64,000 nucleotides of DNA from Candidatus Sulfopaludibacter sp. SbA3 (GCA_945890485.1 CAMDCN010000008.1:1-64000); one strand, 5' to 3'. Shown: positions 17,134 to 27,039, counted from the first letter of the stretch. Made by a program: numbers and translations. The notes: generated from the letters alone by a model not told the origin.

Positions 17134-18231
17134 ATGCGGGTGCTTCATGTCCTAAACGAGCTGCGGCCCTCGGGCGCGGAAACCATGCTGCGGGTGGCGG
17201 CCAAAAGTTGGCAGCGGCAAGGGATTGCAGGAGAGATTTTGTCCACCGGCGAGACGACCGGCCCCTATGCGGATGCTTTGCGGGAGGCCGGGTACCGAAT
17301 CCATCACCTGCCGTTCTCCAGGTCGCTGCGTTTCCTGGCGGACTTCTTCCTGTTCGTTCGGCGTCGGGAGTTCGATGTGGTGCACCTGCACTCGGAGAGG
17401 GCGACCTTCTGGTACGCGGCGCTGGCGCGGGCGGCCGGGAAGCGGAGGCTGGTGCGCACCATCCACGCTGCGTTCGACTTCGACGGAATGCTCCGGATGC
17501 GACGGGGCCTGCAGCGATGGGTGATGCGGCGGGTGTTCGGCCTGCAGATGGCCGCCTGCAGTGAGTCGGTAGCGCGCCTGGAGTGGGAACGGTTTCGGAA
17601 CCCCGTTTCCGTGTTGAAGAATTGGTTCGACAGTGACTTCTACCGGCCGACCACGGACGCTCGCCGGGACACCGGCGAGACGCTCGTTCTCGTGACGGTT
17701 GGTAACTGCGCCGCGGTGAAGAATCACAACGCAGTCTTGCGGGCGCTCGTACGCCTGCCAAACGTTGAATATCTTCATGCTGGCTGCGAGGGGGTGGGGC
17801 TGGAGGAACGGGCTCTGGCCCAAGAGCTAGGCGTTGCCGAGCGCGTGAGATTTCTGGGAATGGTGACAGACCTTAGGCTCGTCTTTCGTTCGGCGGACCT
17901 GTTCGTGATGCCTTCTTTCCAAGAAGGCTTTGGTATTGCGGCGGTGGAGGCGATGGGCGCTGGCCTGCCGGTGCTCCTGGCCGATGTGGAGGGTTTGCGA
18001 GATTTCGGGGAGTGCAGCGACGCGATCCGGTTCTGCGCCCCGGAGTCTTCGGCTATCGAGGAAGCGGTACGCAGGTTCATGGCGGTGCCGGCCATGGAGC
18101 GGGCTGCGGCGGGAGCCGCGCTTAGCGAAATGGCCCACCGCACGTTTGGCGTTGCTGCGGGCGCCGAACGGTACACGGCGCTTTATCGAGGAGCGCTGCC
18201 AGAGGGCAATGCGAGGGAGGTGGCTGCGTAG
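17134..18231 (+). CDS. GT4-family glycosyltransferase
   Basis: The 365-residue protein opens with MRVLHVLNELRPSGAETML, the typical GT4 N-terminus with a glycine-containing acceptor loop. Its C-terminal donor domain carries FVMPSFQEGFGIAAVEAMGA with the conserved Glu pair. The start directly follows the TAG of the previous gene, and the stop overlaps the GTG of the next one (TAGTG), so the three are translated in series. It probably adds one sugar to the repeat unit of system A. Confidence 0.86.
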   Translation: MRVLHVLNELRPSGAETMLRVAAKSWQRQGIAGEILSTGETTGPYADALREAGYRIHHLPFSRSLRFLADFFLFVRRREFDVVHLHSERATFWYAALARAAGKRRLVRTIHAAFDFDGMLRMRRGLQRWVMRRVFGLQMAACSESVARLEWERFRNPVSVLKNWFDSDFYRPTTDARRDTGETLVLVTVGNCAAVKNHNAVLRALVRLPNVEYLHAGCEGVGLEERALAQELGVAERVRFLGMVTDLRLVFRSADLFVMPSFQEGFGIAAVEAMGAGLPVLLADVEGLRDFGECSDAIRFCAPESSAIEEAVRRFMAVPAMERAAAGAALSEMAHRTFGVAAGAERYTALYRGALPEGNAREVAA

Positions 18232-19505
18232 TGGAGACCCTTCTAGCAACGCCAGCGATTGGCGCGATGGCGCTGCTGGGCAGCAGCCGGCTCTACTCGA
18301 GCCCCTCATTTGGAGCAGGCCTCGTGCTGCTTTTGTATGTCCTGAGCGCCGTGGTGGTGGCTCCGCTTAGTGTCGATCTGGCTGGCTTCAAGCTGTACGC
18401 CGAGGATGTCGTCTTCGGAGGGTTGTTTATCGTTGCGCTGCTGCGGCTGACGATTGGCGGGCGTCTCCTGGCGCGCCACTGGCCATGGTTACTGTTTGGC
18501 GCCGTGACCTTTGTTTCCTTCGGGATGGGAAGCCAGATGTACGGACTGAAGCCGGCTGGCGTGGAGTATCGCGCGGTTTTCTATGTTCTGGCGGGCTGTC
18601 TCTACAGCGCGTCTTTTCGCGTGCAGAGCGAGGAGGCCGGGCGGCTGATGCGATTATGGCTATGGTCAGCGGCCCTGCTGGTGGCTCTCGCCTGGTTCCG
18701 TTGGGCGGCGGAGTTTCTGCAACTGGGCATCCGCAGTCAGTGGGCGGGTGTGGGCGGGGACAACCCGATGCGCGTATTGAATGCTGGCCAGGCGTTTTTT
18801 CTCTCCCAGGCATTTGTCACTACGGTGTACTTGTATCGTCAGGTGACGGGGCGGGTAGCGTTATCCTGCTATTCGGCATTGCTGCTGCTAACGGTGATAC
18901 TGATGCAGCACCGCAGCGTTTGGGTGGTGACGGTGATTTGCTGCCTATTGCTGGCTTGGCGGGAGCAGGCGCTGCGGAGGTTGCTGGGCTTAGCGGTATT
19001 GGCGTTAGCTCTGGGTGCGCCGTCTTATTTTCTCGTCTCCCGGTACGCAGATACGGTGGGCGAATCGTTGCGGTCTAGTGTTGCCGAACCATTTGATTCG
19101 CGACGCAGCACAATTGCGTGGCGCGCGGTCCTGTGGGAACAACACCTCGTCGAGTACGTGGCGCTTAGCGGTATGCAGACCTTGTTTGGAGTCGGGTTCG
19201 GCAACCCCGCGATCTACTCGGTGGGAGGTAGCGAAGTCTCCAACGCGGCCCACAACTACTACGTCTTTGCGCTCAACCGTACGGGAATATTGGGGCTGAT
19301 CTCGCTCGTACTCGCCTATTGGCTTCTGATTCGCCACTTGCGCGGGCGACCGGGGAGCTGGGACTACCTGGGATTGTTCGTGACGATGACGGCGGGGCAA
19401 CTGGTCTATTTTCTGGTGTATTCGCCATCATTTGAGCAGGGCCTTATTGCGGGCACGGCGCTAGGGCTCACGGTGGTCCCAAGCCCGCGCAGGAGATCCG
19501 AGTGA
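18231..19505 (+). CDS. O-antigen polymerase/ligase-like membrane protein (Wzy-like)
   Basis: The 424-residue protein consists of about 10-12 hydrophobic segments. Near the C-terminus is the NAAHNYYVFALNRTGILGLI stretch that fits the Wzy_C/O-antigen-ligase pattern (a polar His in a periplasmic loop followed by a helix beginning GI/GL). Preceding it is a short Arg-rich loop (SRYADT to EPFDSRRSTIAWR). It is expected to polymerise or ligate undecaprenyl-linked units in the periplasm. GTG start overlaps the previous stop. A second such protein (61154) serves system B. Confidence 0.8.
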   Translation: METLLATPAIGAMALLGSSRLYSSPSFGAGLVLLLYVLSAVVVAPLSVDLAGFKLYAEDVVFGGLFIVALLRLTIGGRLLARHWPWLLFGAVTFVSFGMGSQMYGLKPAGVEYRAVFYVLAGCLYSASFRVQSEEAGRLMRLWLWSAALLVALAWFRWAAEFLQLGIRSQWAGVGGDNPMRVLNAGQAFFLSQAFVTTVYLYRQVTGRVALSCYSALLLLTVILMQHRSVWVVTVICCLLLAWREQALRRLLGLAVLALALGAPSYFLVSRYADTVGESLRSSVAEPFDSRRSTIAWRAVLWEQHLVEYVALSGMQTLFGVGFGNPAIYSVGGSEVSNAAHNYYVFALNRTGILGLISLVLAYWLLIRHLRGRPGSWDYLGLFVTMTAGQLVYFLVYSPSFEQGLIAGTALGLTVVPSPRRRSE

Positions 19506-21541
19506 CACCACGGGTGATCTGGGTACACAACTTCGCAACCCACTATACGGCAGGCCTGTTCGAGCAGATGGAAAAGCGGCTAAGGGTGGAGTTCCTCTTC
19601 TATTCGAAGGGCGGAGAGTGGTATTGGCTGCAGCAGAACCGCCTGCCAGCCTGCACCTTCCCCCACCAGAACCTGCTCGGACTGACCCTCGCCGGGACGC
19701 GAATCGTGCCCGGGCTGTTTTGGCGGCTCTGGTGGGGCCGCTATGACGTGGCGGCTGCGGGGGTAGACGGGAAGTTTGCGCTTCCGGTGACGTACTTGAT
19801 GGCTAGGCTTCGCGGGCGTCCATTCGTGTTGTACACGGGCATCTGGACCCGCGTCCAGACCGCCACCCACCGGCTAGCGTTCCCGTTACTACGACACATC
19901 TATCGGAATGCCGATGCCGTGGTCGTTTACGGAGAGCACGTCAGGCGATATCTGCTGAGCGAGGGGGTACGCGACGAAAGAATCTTTGTGGAGCCGCATG
20001 CGGTGGACAACGGATTCTATGGCCGCAGGATTGAGCCAACTGAGATTGATGCGGTGTACCTCAGGTTAGGAGTTCCGCGGGGGACGAAGCTGGTGCTCTA
20101 TGTCGGGCGACTGGAGCCAGAGAAGGGGCTGGGGACCCTTTTGCAGGCGTTCTCGTTGTGCGAGGAGAGCGAGGCGGTGCTTGTGATGGCCGGAGTGGGA
20201 ACGGCGGAGGCGGAGCTGAGGGAAGAGGTATCGCGGCTCGGTATGGTGAACCAAGTTCGCTGGGCGGGTTATCTCCGGCAGGAGGAAACGCCGGCGTTCT
20301 ACGCAGCCGCATTGGTGTTCGTACTGCCGTCGGTGACCACTCGCAACGGCAAGGAGGCGTGGGGGCTGGTCGTGAATGAGGCGTTCAATCAGGGGCTGCC
20401 GGCGATTGTGACGGACGTGGTAGGCGCGGCGGCGGGTGGCTTGGTGGAGGACGGGGTCACCGGCTGGGTAGTGCCGGAGGCTGACACCGTGGCGATGGCT
20501 TCCGCCTTGCGGATGGCGCTTCGGAACGAAGCGGCGCGGGCGCTACGGAGTGCGGCGGCGTTGCAACGGGTGAAGAAGTGGAGCCATGAGCACGCGGCGG
20601 AGGTGATCGAAAGGGCCATTCGGTTCGCTGCTGGATTTGGAGATACGACGGAGCCAATAGGGCCGCTGCGTGTTTGGGTTGTGATTCCGGTGCACAACCG
20701 CGTGGCATTTACGCGGGCCTGTCTGGCGTCGCTCCACGAGCAAACAGTGACTGGTTTCCAGATTGTCGTAGTCGATGACGGGTCGACAGACGGTACGGCC
20801 GAGATGGTGCGGACCGAGTTTCCCAATGTGCACATGCTCCGCGGCGAAGGCGACCTATGGTGGACGGGCGCGACAAATCTGGGAGTGGCCGAGGGGCTGC
20901 GGCTGGGAGCGACGCATTTGGTGACCCTTAACGACGACACGGTTCCGGATCCTGACTTTATTGAGAATCTGATGAGTTCGGCATTGGCGGCGCCGGCATC
21001 GCTAATCGGCGCTTACGCGCTAGATGCCGGGACCGGGGAGCCGGTCTACGGGGGCGAGACGATCCGCTGGGCGACAGCCTCCTACGAGTCGCACCTGGGA
21101 GAAGAGGCGCGGCGGGTGGAAGTGACCCATTTCCCTGGGCGGGGATTGTTGATCCCGGCCGAGGTTTTCCGCCGGATCGGATTCTTCGACGGCGACCATT
21201 TCCCACAAACCGCGGCGGACTATGACTTCACGCACAGGGCACGGCGCGCGGGATACCGGATCTACTGTGACCGGCGCGCCGTTCTTCGCGTGCATCCGGA
21301 AGCCAGTGGCGATTCTGTTTATCGGCGCGCCAAGGGTTTGAGGAATTACTGCCGGCATCTGTTCGACATCAAGGGCGGTGGGAATCTGCGTGTCTTTTTC
21401 TGGTATGCGATGCGAAACTGCCCGTGGTTACTGTTGCCACTGTGCCTACCTATGGGCATGGCTCGCCGGGTGGCCGGGTATCCGCTCGAATGGCTGGCGG
21501 AGGCTAGGGCAGCGCTGATGCTGCGACGGAGGCCAGGATGA
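19502..21541 (+). CDS. Two-domain glycosyltransferase, GT4 fused to GT2
   Basis: The 679-residue product joins two complete transferases. The first (about 1-380) is GT4-like with YVGRLEPEKGL and a donor signature FVLPSVTTRNGKEAWGLVVN near residue 278. The second (about 393-679) is GT2-like, with VWVVIPVHNRVAF, VVVDDGSTDGTAEMV and a metal-binding LNDDTVPDPDF, resembling WbbL-type rhamnosyltransferases. Fusion suggests two consecutive sugar additions. GTG start overlaps the polymerase stop; the stop overlaps the deacetylase ATG. Confidence 0.87.
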   Translation: MTPRVIWVHNFATHYTAGLFEQMEKRLRVEFLFYSKGGEWYWLQQNRLPACTFPHQNLLGLTLAGTRIVPGLFWRLWWGRYDVAAAGVDGKFALPVTYLMARLRGRPFVLYTGIWTRVQTATHRLAFPLLRHIYRNADAVVVYGEHVRRYLLSEGVRDERIFVEPHAVDNGFYGRRIEPTEIDAVYLRLGVPRGTKLVLYVGRLEPEKGLGTLLQAFSLCEESEAVLVMAGVGTAEAELREEVSRLGMVNQVRWAGYLRQEETPAFYAAALVFVLPSVTTRNGKEAWGLVVNEAFNQGLPAIVTDVVGAAAGGLVEDGVTGWVVPEADTVAMASALRMALRNEAARALRSAAALQRVKKWSHEHAAEVIERAIRFAAGFGDTTEPIGPLRVWVVIPVHNRVAFTRACLASLHEQTVTGFQIVVVDDGSTDGTAEMVRTEFPNVHMLRGEGDLWWTGATNLGVAEGLRLGATHLVTLNDDTVPDPDFIENLMSSALAAPASLIGAYALDAGTGEPVYGGETIRWATASYESHLGEEARRVEVTHFPGRGLLIPAEVFRRIGFFDGDHFPQTAADYDFTHRARRAGYRIYCDRRAVLRVHPEASGDSVYRRAKGLRNYCRHLFDIKGGGNLRVFFWYAMRNCPWLLLPLCLPMGMARRVAGYPLEWLAEARAALMLRRRPG

Positions 21542-22311
21542 CGACCCTATTCACCACCAGTTGGGACGACGGCCATCCGCTGGATCTGCGGATGGCGGAA
21601 CTGCTGGCCAAGTATGGGTTGCCGGGTACCTTCTATGTGCCTGGCCGTGCTCCGGGTCAAGTGATGGACGGGGCGGCGATCCGCGAACTGTCAGCGGGCT
21701 ATGAGATTGGTGCGCACACGATGACGCATGGAAATCTGCTGGAAATGACCGACGAACAGGTCTGCACCGAGATGGTGGATTCCAAACAGTACGTGGAAAA
21801 TCTGACGGGGCGGGAATGCTCGACATTCGCTCCGCCGGGCGGGAGGTTCCGGCGCTCGCAGCTTGCTATCGCGGCGGCGGCCGGGTTTAACGGACTGCGG
21901 ACCGTCGAGCTTATGAATCTGGGCAGGCCGTCGCTCCGCGCGGGGCTTGCCGTGATGCCCACCACGCTGCAAGTGTTTCCGCACTCGCCGTTTGCCTATC
22001 TGCGAAATGCGGCAAAGCGGTGGCGTCCCGGGAACGTCGCGACGCTTTTGGCGCACGCGCGTATGTCGGATCTCCCGCGGGCAGCGGAGGCGCTGGTGGC
22101 TGCCGCTATCGCCCAGGGTGGCGTGTTTCACCTGTGGGGGCACTCCTGGGAGATCGAAGAGCGCGGAATGTGGAGTGCGCTCGAGCAGATATTCGCGACC
22201 ATGCGGGTCGAGCGCGGTCGCTACCGGGGCGTTACGAATCAAGAGCTATGCAAGGAGGTACTGCGCGATGAGTCTATTGCAAAACCTGTTGCCGACCCTG
22301 AGTTGTCCTGA
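21538..22311 (+). CDS. Polysaccharide deacetylase (NodB homology, CE4)
   Basis: The 257-residue protein has the NodB motifs: an Asp pair in TTSWDDGHPLDLR (about residues 6-18), the zinc His pair in IGAHTMTHGNL (about 57), and the R/P motif in FAPPGGRFRR (about 96). A late HLWGHSWEIE carries the final His. It should remove N- or O-acetyl groups from a glycan. There is no signal peptide, so it may act on cytoplasmic lipid-linked intermediates. It overlaps both neighbours (ATGA at the start, 44 bp at the end). Confidence 0.85.
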   Translation: MTTLFTTSWDDGHPLDLRMAELLAKYGLPGTFYVPGRAPGQVMDGAAIRELSAGYEIGAHTMTHGNLLEMTDEQVCTEMVDSKQYVENLTGRECSTFAPPGGRFRRSQLAIAAAAGFNGLRTVELMNLGRPSLRAGLAVMPTTLQVFPHSPFAYLRNAAKRWRPGNVATLLAHARMSDLPRAAEALVAAAIAQGGVFHLWGHSWEIEERGMWSALEQIFATMRVERGRYRGVTNQELCKEVLRDESIAKPVADPELS

Positions 22312-23161
22312 CGACGGAGGCGCTTTGCGTCAACAGGGCGAGTCGCTGCAATGCGCCACTTGCGAACGCAGGTTCCCCGTCCTGGCGCCAAACTTGATCG
22401 AATTGCTTCCGTCAACTGAAGCGCTACAGCAGGATGGCTCTCCCTATGCGGCCGACTACGCAGCGGAACACAGTCGCAGTTTTGCCTTTCGCAAAGACGC
22501 CGTGGCGTGGGGCGCTCCGGAGTATCGCTCCGGATCTTGGGTTGAGCGGAAGTACCGGCAGGTGGAGGCGGTACGGTCTCTGTTGTTGGACGGAGTGGGA
22601 TCGCGTGAAGTGATCGGCGACTTCTCAGCCGGGGCTGGATACTATACCTTCGCCTACGCATCGCAGTGGCGCCATGTGGTGCATTGCGACCTTTCGGCGG
22701 ATGCCCTGACCTATGCGCAGCGCAAGGCTGAGCGGGCGGGCCTGCGAAACATCCTCTTCGTGCGGATGGATTACCTGCGTCCGCCATTCCGGGGATCACT
22801 GGACCGTGTGATCTGCCTGGACAGCTTGATTCGCGGCGAGGCGCACGAGAAACGCCTGCTGCGGACCATCCGCGGGGCGCTGCAGCCGGGGGGAGCGGCT
22901 GTGGTGGATTTCCACAACTGGTGGCACAATCCTGTCCGGCGGCTGGGACTGTTGCGAAATAATTTTGGACAGAACCGGAGCTATGTCGGTAGCGAGGTGA
23001 AACGGTTGCTTGACGAGGCGGGGGTAGTCGCGCCGCGGTACGTGCCCTTTCATCAAGAGACCGCCGGCCACCCAGTGCTGCGCGGGTTGCTGCAGCGGGT
23101 GTTGCCGCCGACTCGGCTCATCTACCGCTTTGACGTGGAGGGTGCGAATGCGGCCACTTAG
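22268..23161 (+). CDS. Class I SAM methyltransferase with N-terminal Cys4 motif
   Basis: The 297-residue protein starts with a Trm112-like zinc-ribbon-like segment (SCPDDGGALR then CATCERRFPVL). A Rossmann methyltransferase domain follows: GDFSAGAGYYTFAYA as motif I, VHCDLSADAL as motif II and LQPGGAAVVDFHNW later. A strong AAGGAGG ribosome site inside the deacetylase gene sets the ATG at 22268; the longer open frame upstream is a shadow. Probably O- or N-methylates a sugar of system A. Confidence 0.8.
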   Translation: MSLLQNLLPTLSCPDDGGALRQQGESLQCATCERRFPVLAPNLIELLPSTEALQQDGSPYAADYAAEHSRSFAFRKDAVAWGAPEYRSGSWVERKYRQVEAVRSLLLDGVGSREVIGDFSAGAGYYTFAYASQWRHVVHCDLSADALTYAQRKAERAGLRNILFVRMDYLRPPFRGSLDRVICLDSLIRGEAHEKRLLRTIRGALQPGGAAVVDFHNWWHNPVRRLGLLRNNFGQNRSYVGSEVKRLLDEAGVVAPRYVPFHQETAGHPVLRGLLQRVLPPTRLIYRFDVEGANAAT

Positions 23162-24344
23162 AATCCTTGTGGCGCACACTCGGTACCAGCAGGCGGGCGG
23201 AGAGGACGTGGTGTTCAATCTAGAAACCGCGCTGCTCCGGCGGATGGGACATACCGTCGTCACCTACGAACAGTCCAATCACCAATTGAGTGAAGTCGGC
23301 CCGGTTTCGGGGTTTCTGCAGGCTGTCTGGTCCCGGCAGACAACGTCGCAGTTGGGCGGCTTGCTGCGGGAGACCCAGCCCGATCTGGCTCATTTCCACA
23401 ATACCTTCGCGATGATTTCGCCGTCGGCGTATTACGCCTGCCATAGGACCGGGGTGCCAGTGGTACAGACGTTGAGCAACTACCGCCTGGGTTGCCCAAA
23501 CGCCTCTTGCGCGGTTAAGGGGCAGCCTTGCGAACGATGCGTTTCGCAGACGGTAGCGTGGCCCGGGATTGTGCGGAAGTGTTACCGTGACTCGCGCATA
23601 GCCACAGCCGGTGTTGCGGCGATCACGGCCATTCACAAGGCGCTGGACAGTTATGGCGGCAAGGTAGACGCTTTCATCTCGACGACCGAGTTCGCCCGCA
23701 GGATCCACATCCGTTCGGGACTACCGGAGCAACGAGTATTTGTGAAGCCGAACTTCGTCAGCCCGGCGGAAGTGGCGCGGCGAGAAAGGGGCGGGTATGC
23801 CTTGTACGCGGGCCGGTTGACGCCGGAGAAGGGCGTCGACCTACTATTGGAGGCTTGGTCTCAGTTGCGGCATCCGATGCGTCTGGTACTGGCCGGCGAA
23901 GCCGACGGCGAGTGCGTAGAGGCCGTTCGGCAGGCAGTGCGGACCAACCCTTTCATTGAGTGGGTTGGTGGACAGACCCACGAAGGAGTCGGACGGCTGC
24001 TACAGAGGGCCGACTTCCTGATCAACCCATCACGGCTCTATGAGGGCTGCAGCATGGTGGTGGTGGAAGCCTTCAATGCAGGAGTGCCTTGTCTTGTGAG
24101 CGGGCAGGGTTCGCTGGCGGAGATGGTGGAGGACGGCCGAACGGGACTGCACTTTCGACAGGGCGACGCGGCGCATCTGGCGGAGCGGGTCGCTTGGATG
24201 GCAGAAAACCCCGCCAGCCTGGACATGATGGGCGAGGCGGCAAGAGCGAGATACGAGGAGCACTTCACGCCAGAGCGGAACTATACCTTGCTCATGGACA
24301 TTTACCAGGCCGCGATTACCAACAAAAAACATGCGAGCCAATAA
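23148..24344 (+). CDS. GT4-family glycosyltransferase
   Basis: The 398-residue enzyme begins MRPLRILVAHTRYQQAGGED, has YAGRLTPEKGVDLLLEAW at the start of the donor domain, and FLINPSRLYEGCSMVVVEAF with the conserved Glu pair. A cluster of Cys (CPNASC, CERC, about residues 112-130) is seen in a known GT4 subset. It overlaps the methyltransferase by 14 bp and the WecG-like gene by 14 bp. Adds a sugar to repeat unit A. Confidence 0.86.
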   Translation: MRPLRILVAHTRYQQAGGEDVVFNLETALLRRMGHTVVTYEQSNHQLSEVGPVSGFLQAVWSRQTTSQLGGLLRETQPDLAHFHNTFAMISPSAYYACHRTGVPVVQTLSNYRLGCPNASCAVKGQPCERCVSQTVAWPGIVRKCYRDSRIATAGVAAITAIHKALDSYGGKVDAFISTTEFARRIHIRSGLPEQRVFVKPNFVSPAEVARRERGGYALYAGRLTPEKGVDLLLEAWSQLRHPMRLVLAGEADGECVEAVRQAVRTNPFIEWVGGQTHEGVGRLLQRADFLINPSRLYEGCSMVVVEAFNAGVPCLVSGQGSLAEMVEDGRTGLHFRQGDAAHLAERVAWMAENPASLDMMGEAARARYEEHFTPERNYTLLMDIYQAAITNKKHASQ

Positions 24345-25110
24345 CACCGGGACGTGGCCGGAAAGCCGCTACATCCTGGATATGCGCGTTGACGCGACCA
24401 ACTACAACCAAGTGTCCCGGCAAATTCTGTCATGGGTGCGGTCCGGGGCCGGACGCTCGGTTTGCTGCGCCACCGTGCACATGGTGATGGAGGCCTTTGA
24501 CAATCCCAGCTTCCGGCGTGCCGTGAACAGCGCGGATTTGGTCACCTCCGACGGCATGCCGCTTGTATGGGCCTTGAAAGGCATGGGGGTCGCGGGGGCG
24601 AGCCGGGTTTACGGGCCGGACCTGATGCGACTGCTGTTGGCCGAGGCGGAACGTGACGGTATACGGGCCGGCTTTCTGGGCGGGCGCCCGGACACACTGG
24701 GGCGGCTGCTCGAAAACGTCTCAGCGCATCATCCCGGGCTGCCGATTGCGTTCGCCGAGTCGCCACCGTTTCGGGACCTCTCGCGCCAGGAGGAACGAGG
24801 CGCAGTATCGCGAATCCAGGCGGCCGGCGTGCAGCTCTTGTTCGTGGGCCTGGGTTGCCCGAAACAGGAGACTTGGCTTGCCGAACATCGCGAGGAGTTG
24901 TCCTGTGTGGCCCTGGCCGTGGGCGCTGCGTTCGATTTTCTGGCGGAGACCAAGGCGCAGGCGCCACGCTGGATGCAGGCGTACGGTCTCGAATGGCTAT
25001 TCCGGCTCCTGACCGAGCCGCGCCGCTTGTGGCGGCGCTACCTGATGGCCAACCCGAGATTTATCTGGCATTTCGCGCGGCAGTTGCTGACTGGGCGAGG
25101 AGGGTTCTAA
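24331..25110 (+). CDS. WecG/TagA/CpsF-family glycosyltransferase (GT26)
   Basis: The 259-residue protein carries family hallmarks: the CATVHMVMEAF start region, TSDGMPLVWALKGMG (about residues 72-86), RVYGPDLMRLL, and LLFVGLGCPKQETWLAEHRE (about 169-188). This family, which includes the E. coli ManNAcA transferase WecG and TagA, adds the second sugar to a polyprenyl-diphosphate-linked residue at the membrane. Next to the initiating transferase this suggests steps one and two of repeat unit assembly. Its TAA overlaps the next ATG. Confidence 0.87.
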   Translation: MRANNTGTWPESRYILDMRVDATNYNQVSRQILSWVRSGAGRSVCCATVHMVMEAFDNPSFRRAVNSADLVTSDGMPLVWALKGMGVAGASRVYGPDLMRLLLAEAERDGIRAGFLGGRPDTLGRLLENVSAHHPGLPIAFAESPPFRDLSRQEERGAVSRIQAAGVQLLFVGLGCPKQETWLAEHREELSCVALAVGAAFDFLAETKAQAPRWMQAYGLEWLFRLLTEPRRLWRRYLMANPRFIWHFARQLLTGRGGF

Positions 25111-26534
25111 TGAGCACGCATTTCCGTCCGTTGACAGAGACCGTACTCCTTCCGGAGTTGCTGTCCGATTCGTTCCGGGAACGCCGGTGGACCGGTGCGG
25201 CATTGGCGGCCGGTGATCTGGTCTCGATTGAAGTCTCCTTTCTGATTAGCTATCTGGTCTGCCATTCCGCGAGGGCCTGGTACCCTGCGGATCTGGGTCA
25301 AGGCCAACTGCTTGGCATTGCCGTGGGTTTGCTTTTTCTTCCGCTAGCCCTGTTCACGGCCGGCCTGTATCCTGGCTACGGACTCAACCCCATTGAGCGA
25401 TTGCGACTGCGAATGCGAGCCACGCTGATGGTATTGGCCAGCCTGATCGTGTGGGACTGCTTGATCCAGCATGGCGGATGGTCGCGCGGAGTGCTGCTGG
25501 GGACGGCCTCGATTGCGATGTTTTTGCCGTTGGCAACGGAGTCGCTCCTGATTCGCTGGATGATGAGGCGCGGATGCTGGGGCACGCCGGTGCTGGTTTT
25601 GGGTGCGGGGCGCGCCAGCGGGGAGGCTGTTCATAGGCTGCGCCAGCATGCGGGGCTGGGTCTGGTGCCGGCGGTTCGACTTGAGGAGGGGGCCTTGGCC
25701 GCATGGCTGGCGGGGAACCAATCGCGGAACATCCGGCTGGCAGTCGTGACGACGCCGAATGTTGGCGACGCCCGGTTGGGGCCGTTGGTGGAGTCGCTGC
25801 CGTTCTCCCGAGTTATCGTGGTGCCGGAGAAGTGGGGCCTGCAGTGCCACGGCGTAGTTGGGGTGGATCTGGGCGGTACGCTGGGATTGGAACTGTACCG
25901 CAACCTGCTGCAGCCGGCGACACGGCGATTGAAACGTCTGTTGGATATTTGCCTGAGTCTGCCACTGCTGGTGGTGAGCGCACCGTTGATCGGAGTGCTA
26001 GCGCTATGGGTCAAGCGAGTAAGTCCGGGCCCGGCCTTCTACTCACAGGAACGTGCGGGCTATCAGGGAACGACCATTCGGGTTTGGAAGCTGCGCACGA
26101 TGTGGCTGGATGCCGAGCTCCGATTGGCAGAGGCGCTGGCAGGCGAGGCGGACACCGAGCAGGAGTGGGTCCGCTCGTTCAAGCTGCGGGACGATCCCCG
26201 TGTGTTGCCCGGCCTGGGAAGGCTGCTGCGGCGATATAGCCTTGACGAACTACCGCAACTCTGGAATGTGTTGAAGGGTGAGATGAGTCTAGTTGGGCCG
26301 CGTCCGTTCCCGTACTATCATCTGGCGCATTTCAGCGCCAAATTTGTCCGCCAACGTGAGCAGGTCCGGCCGGGGATTACCGGATTGTGGCAGGTCACGG
26401 TGCGGGGAGACAGTGACCTGGCGACACAAGAGTCTCTGGATACGTTCTACATCCGCAATTGGTCGATATGGATGGACGCGCATATCCTGGCCAGAACTCT
26501 GAGGGCCGTATTGCGGGGGAACGGCGCCTACTAA
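25110..26534 (+). CDS. Undecaprenyl-phosphate sugar-1-phosphate transferase (WbaP-like)
   Basis: The 474-residue polyprenol phosphotransferase has an N-terminal half with about four membrane helices and a soluble Rossmann-like domain (VLVLGAGRASGEAVHRL). The C-terminal catalytic domain begins with a membrane-inserting helix (LLDICLSLPLLVVSAPLIGV) and carries IRVWKLRTM, SLDELPQLWNVLKGEMSLVG and RPGITGLWQVTVRGD. It loads the first sugar phosphate on undecaprenyl phosphate for polysaccharide A. ATG 25110 overlaps the previous TAA; the last gene of operon A. Confidence 0.9.
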   Translation: MSTHFRPLTETVLLPELLSDSFRERRWTGAALAAGDLVSIEVSFLISYLVCHSARAWYPADLGQGQLLGIAVGLLFLPLALFTAGLYPGYGLNPIERLRLRMRATLMVLASLIVWDCLIQHGGWSRGVLLGTASIAMFLPLATESLLIRWMMRRGCWGTPVLVLGAGRASGEAVHRLRQHAGLGLVPAVRLEEGALAAWLAGNQSRNIRLAVVTTPNVGDARLGPLVESLPFSRVIVVPEKWGLQCHGVVGVDLGGTLGLELYRNLLQPATRRLKRLLDICLSLPLLVVSAPLIGVLALWVKRVSPGPAFYSQERAGYQGTTIRVWKLRTMWLDAELRLAEALAGEADTEQEWVRSFKLRDDPRVLPGLGRLLRRYSLDELPQLWNVLKGEMSLVGPRPFPYYHLAHFSAKFVRQREQVRPGITGLWQVTVRGDSDLATQESLDTFYIRNWSIWMDAHILARTLRAVLRGNGAY

Positions 26535-26577
26535 CGATTGATTGAATTGAGCGCATCGACGAGCATCTCCGTACCCG

Positions 26578-26597
26578 GCGCCACCATCGGGTGGCGC
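26578..26597 (+). terminator. Hairpin after operon A, possible terminator
   Basis: GCGCCACC and GGTGGCGC form a perfect 8-bp stem around the tetraloop ATCG, about 44 bp past the WbaP-like stop. The following bases (TTGGCTTTC) are only weakly T-rich, so intrinsic termination is uncertain. Confidence 0.4.
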
Positions 26598-27039
26598 TTG
26601 GCTTTCGGGCCCTGGAACGCGGAAGCGGAGTAGTTCGCCGTCCCTGGTGATGGATGCAATGCGGTGCCGGATAGTGCGGGCATTTACCGCCGGACGGGCC
26701 GTTGTCAGTGGCATTGGACGGAGGTTCTCCAGCACGCCAGACGCCAAATGTGGATATCTAGGTCCCGGGCGGGGCGGCGGGCAGGGCGGAGTATCTGTCG
26801 CATTCGCCCGGCTACCGATCGCAAGTTTCCGCAGGACCGGACGAAGCCGCGACGGCGGGAGCTGTTCCTCCGTTGCTGGCACGCGCCTGAGCGCTGACGG
26901 CCGCCGCGCTTCTGGTGCGTTCGGTCTACGGACTCGCACCAGCTCCGGAATTGAACCAGTATGTGCGGCAGGGCGGCCGGAAGCCATTCATCGCCGCGGA
27001 GTCGAAGCGGCGACCTTGATCCGTGCTGACCATACCCCA

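Noticed and set aside
26289-26987. Open frame of 232 codons on the minus strand
   Set aside because: Overlaps the conserved end of the WbaP-like gene and gives an Arg/Pro-rich translation, as expected for a high-GC shadow frame.
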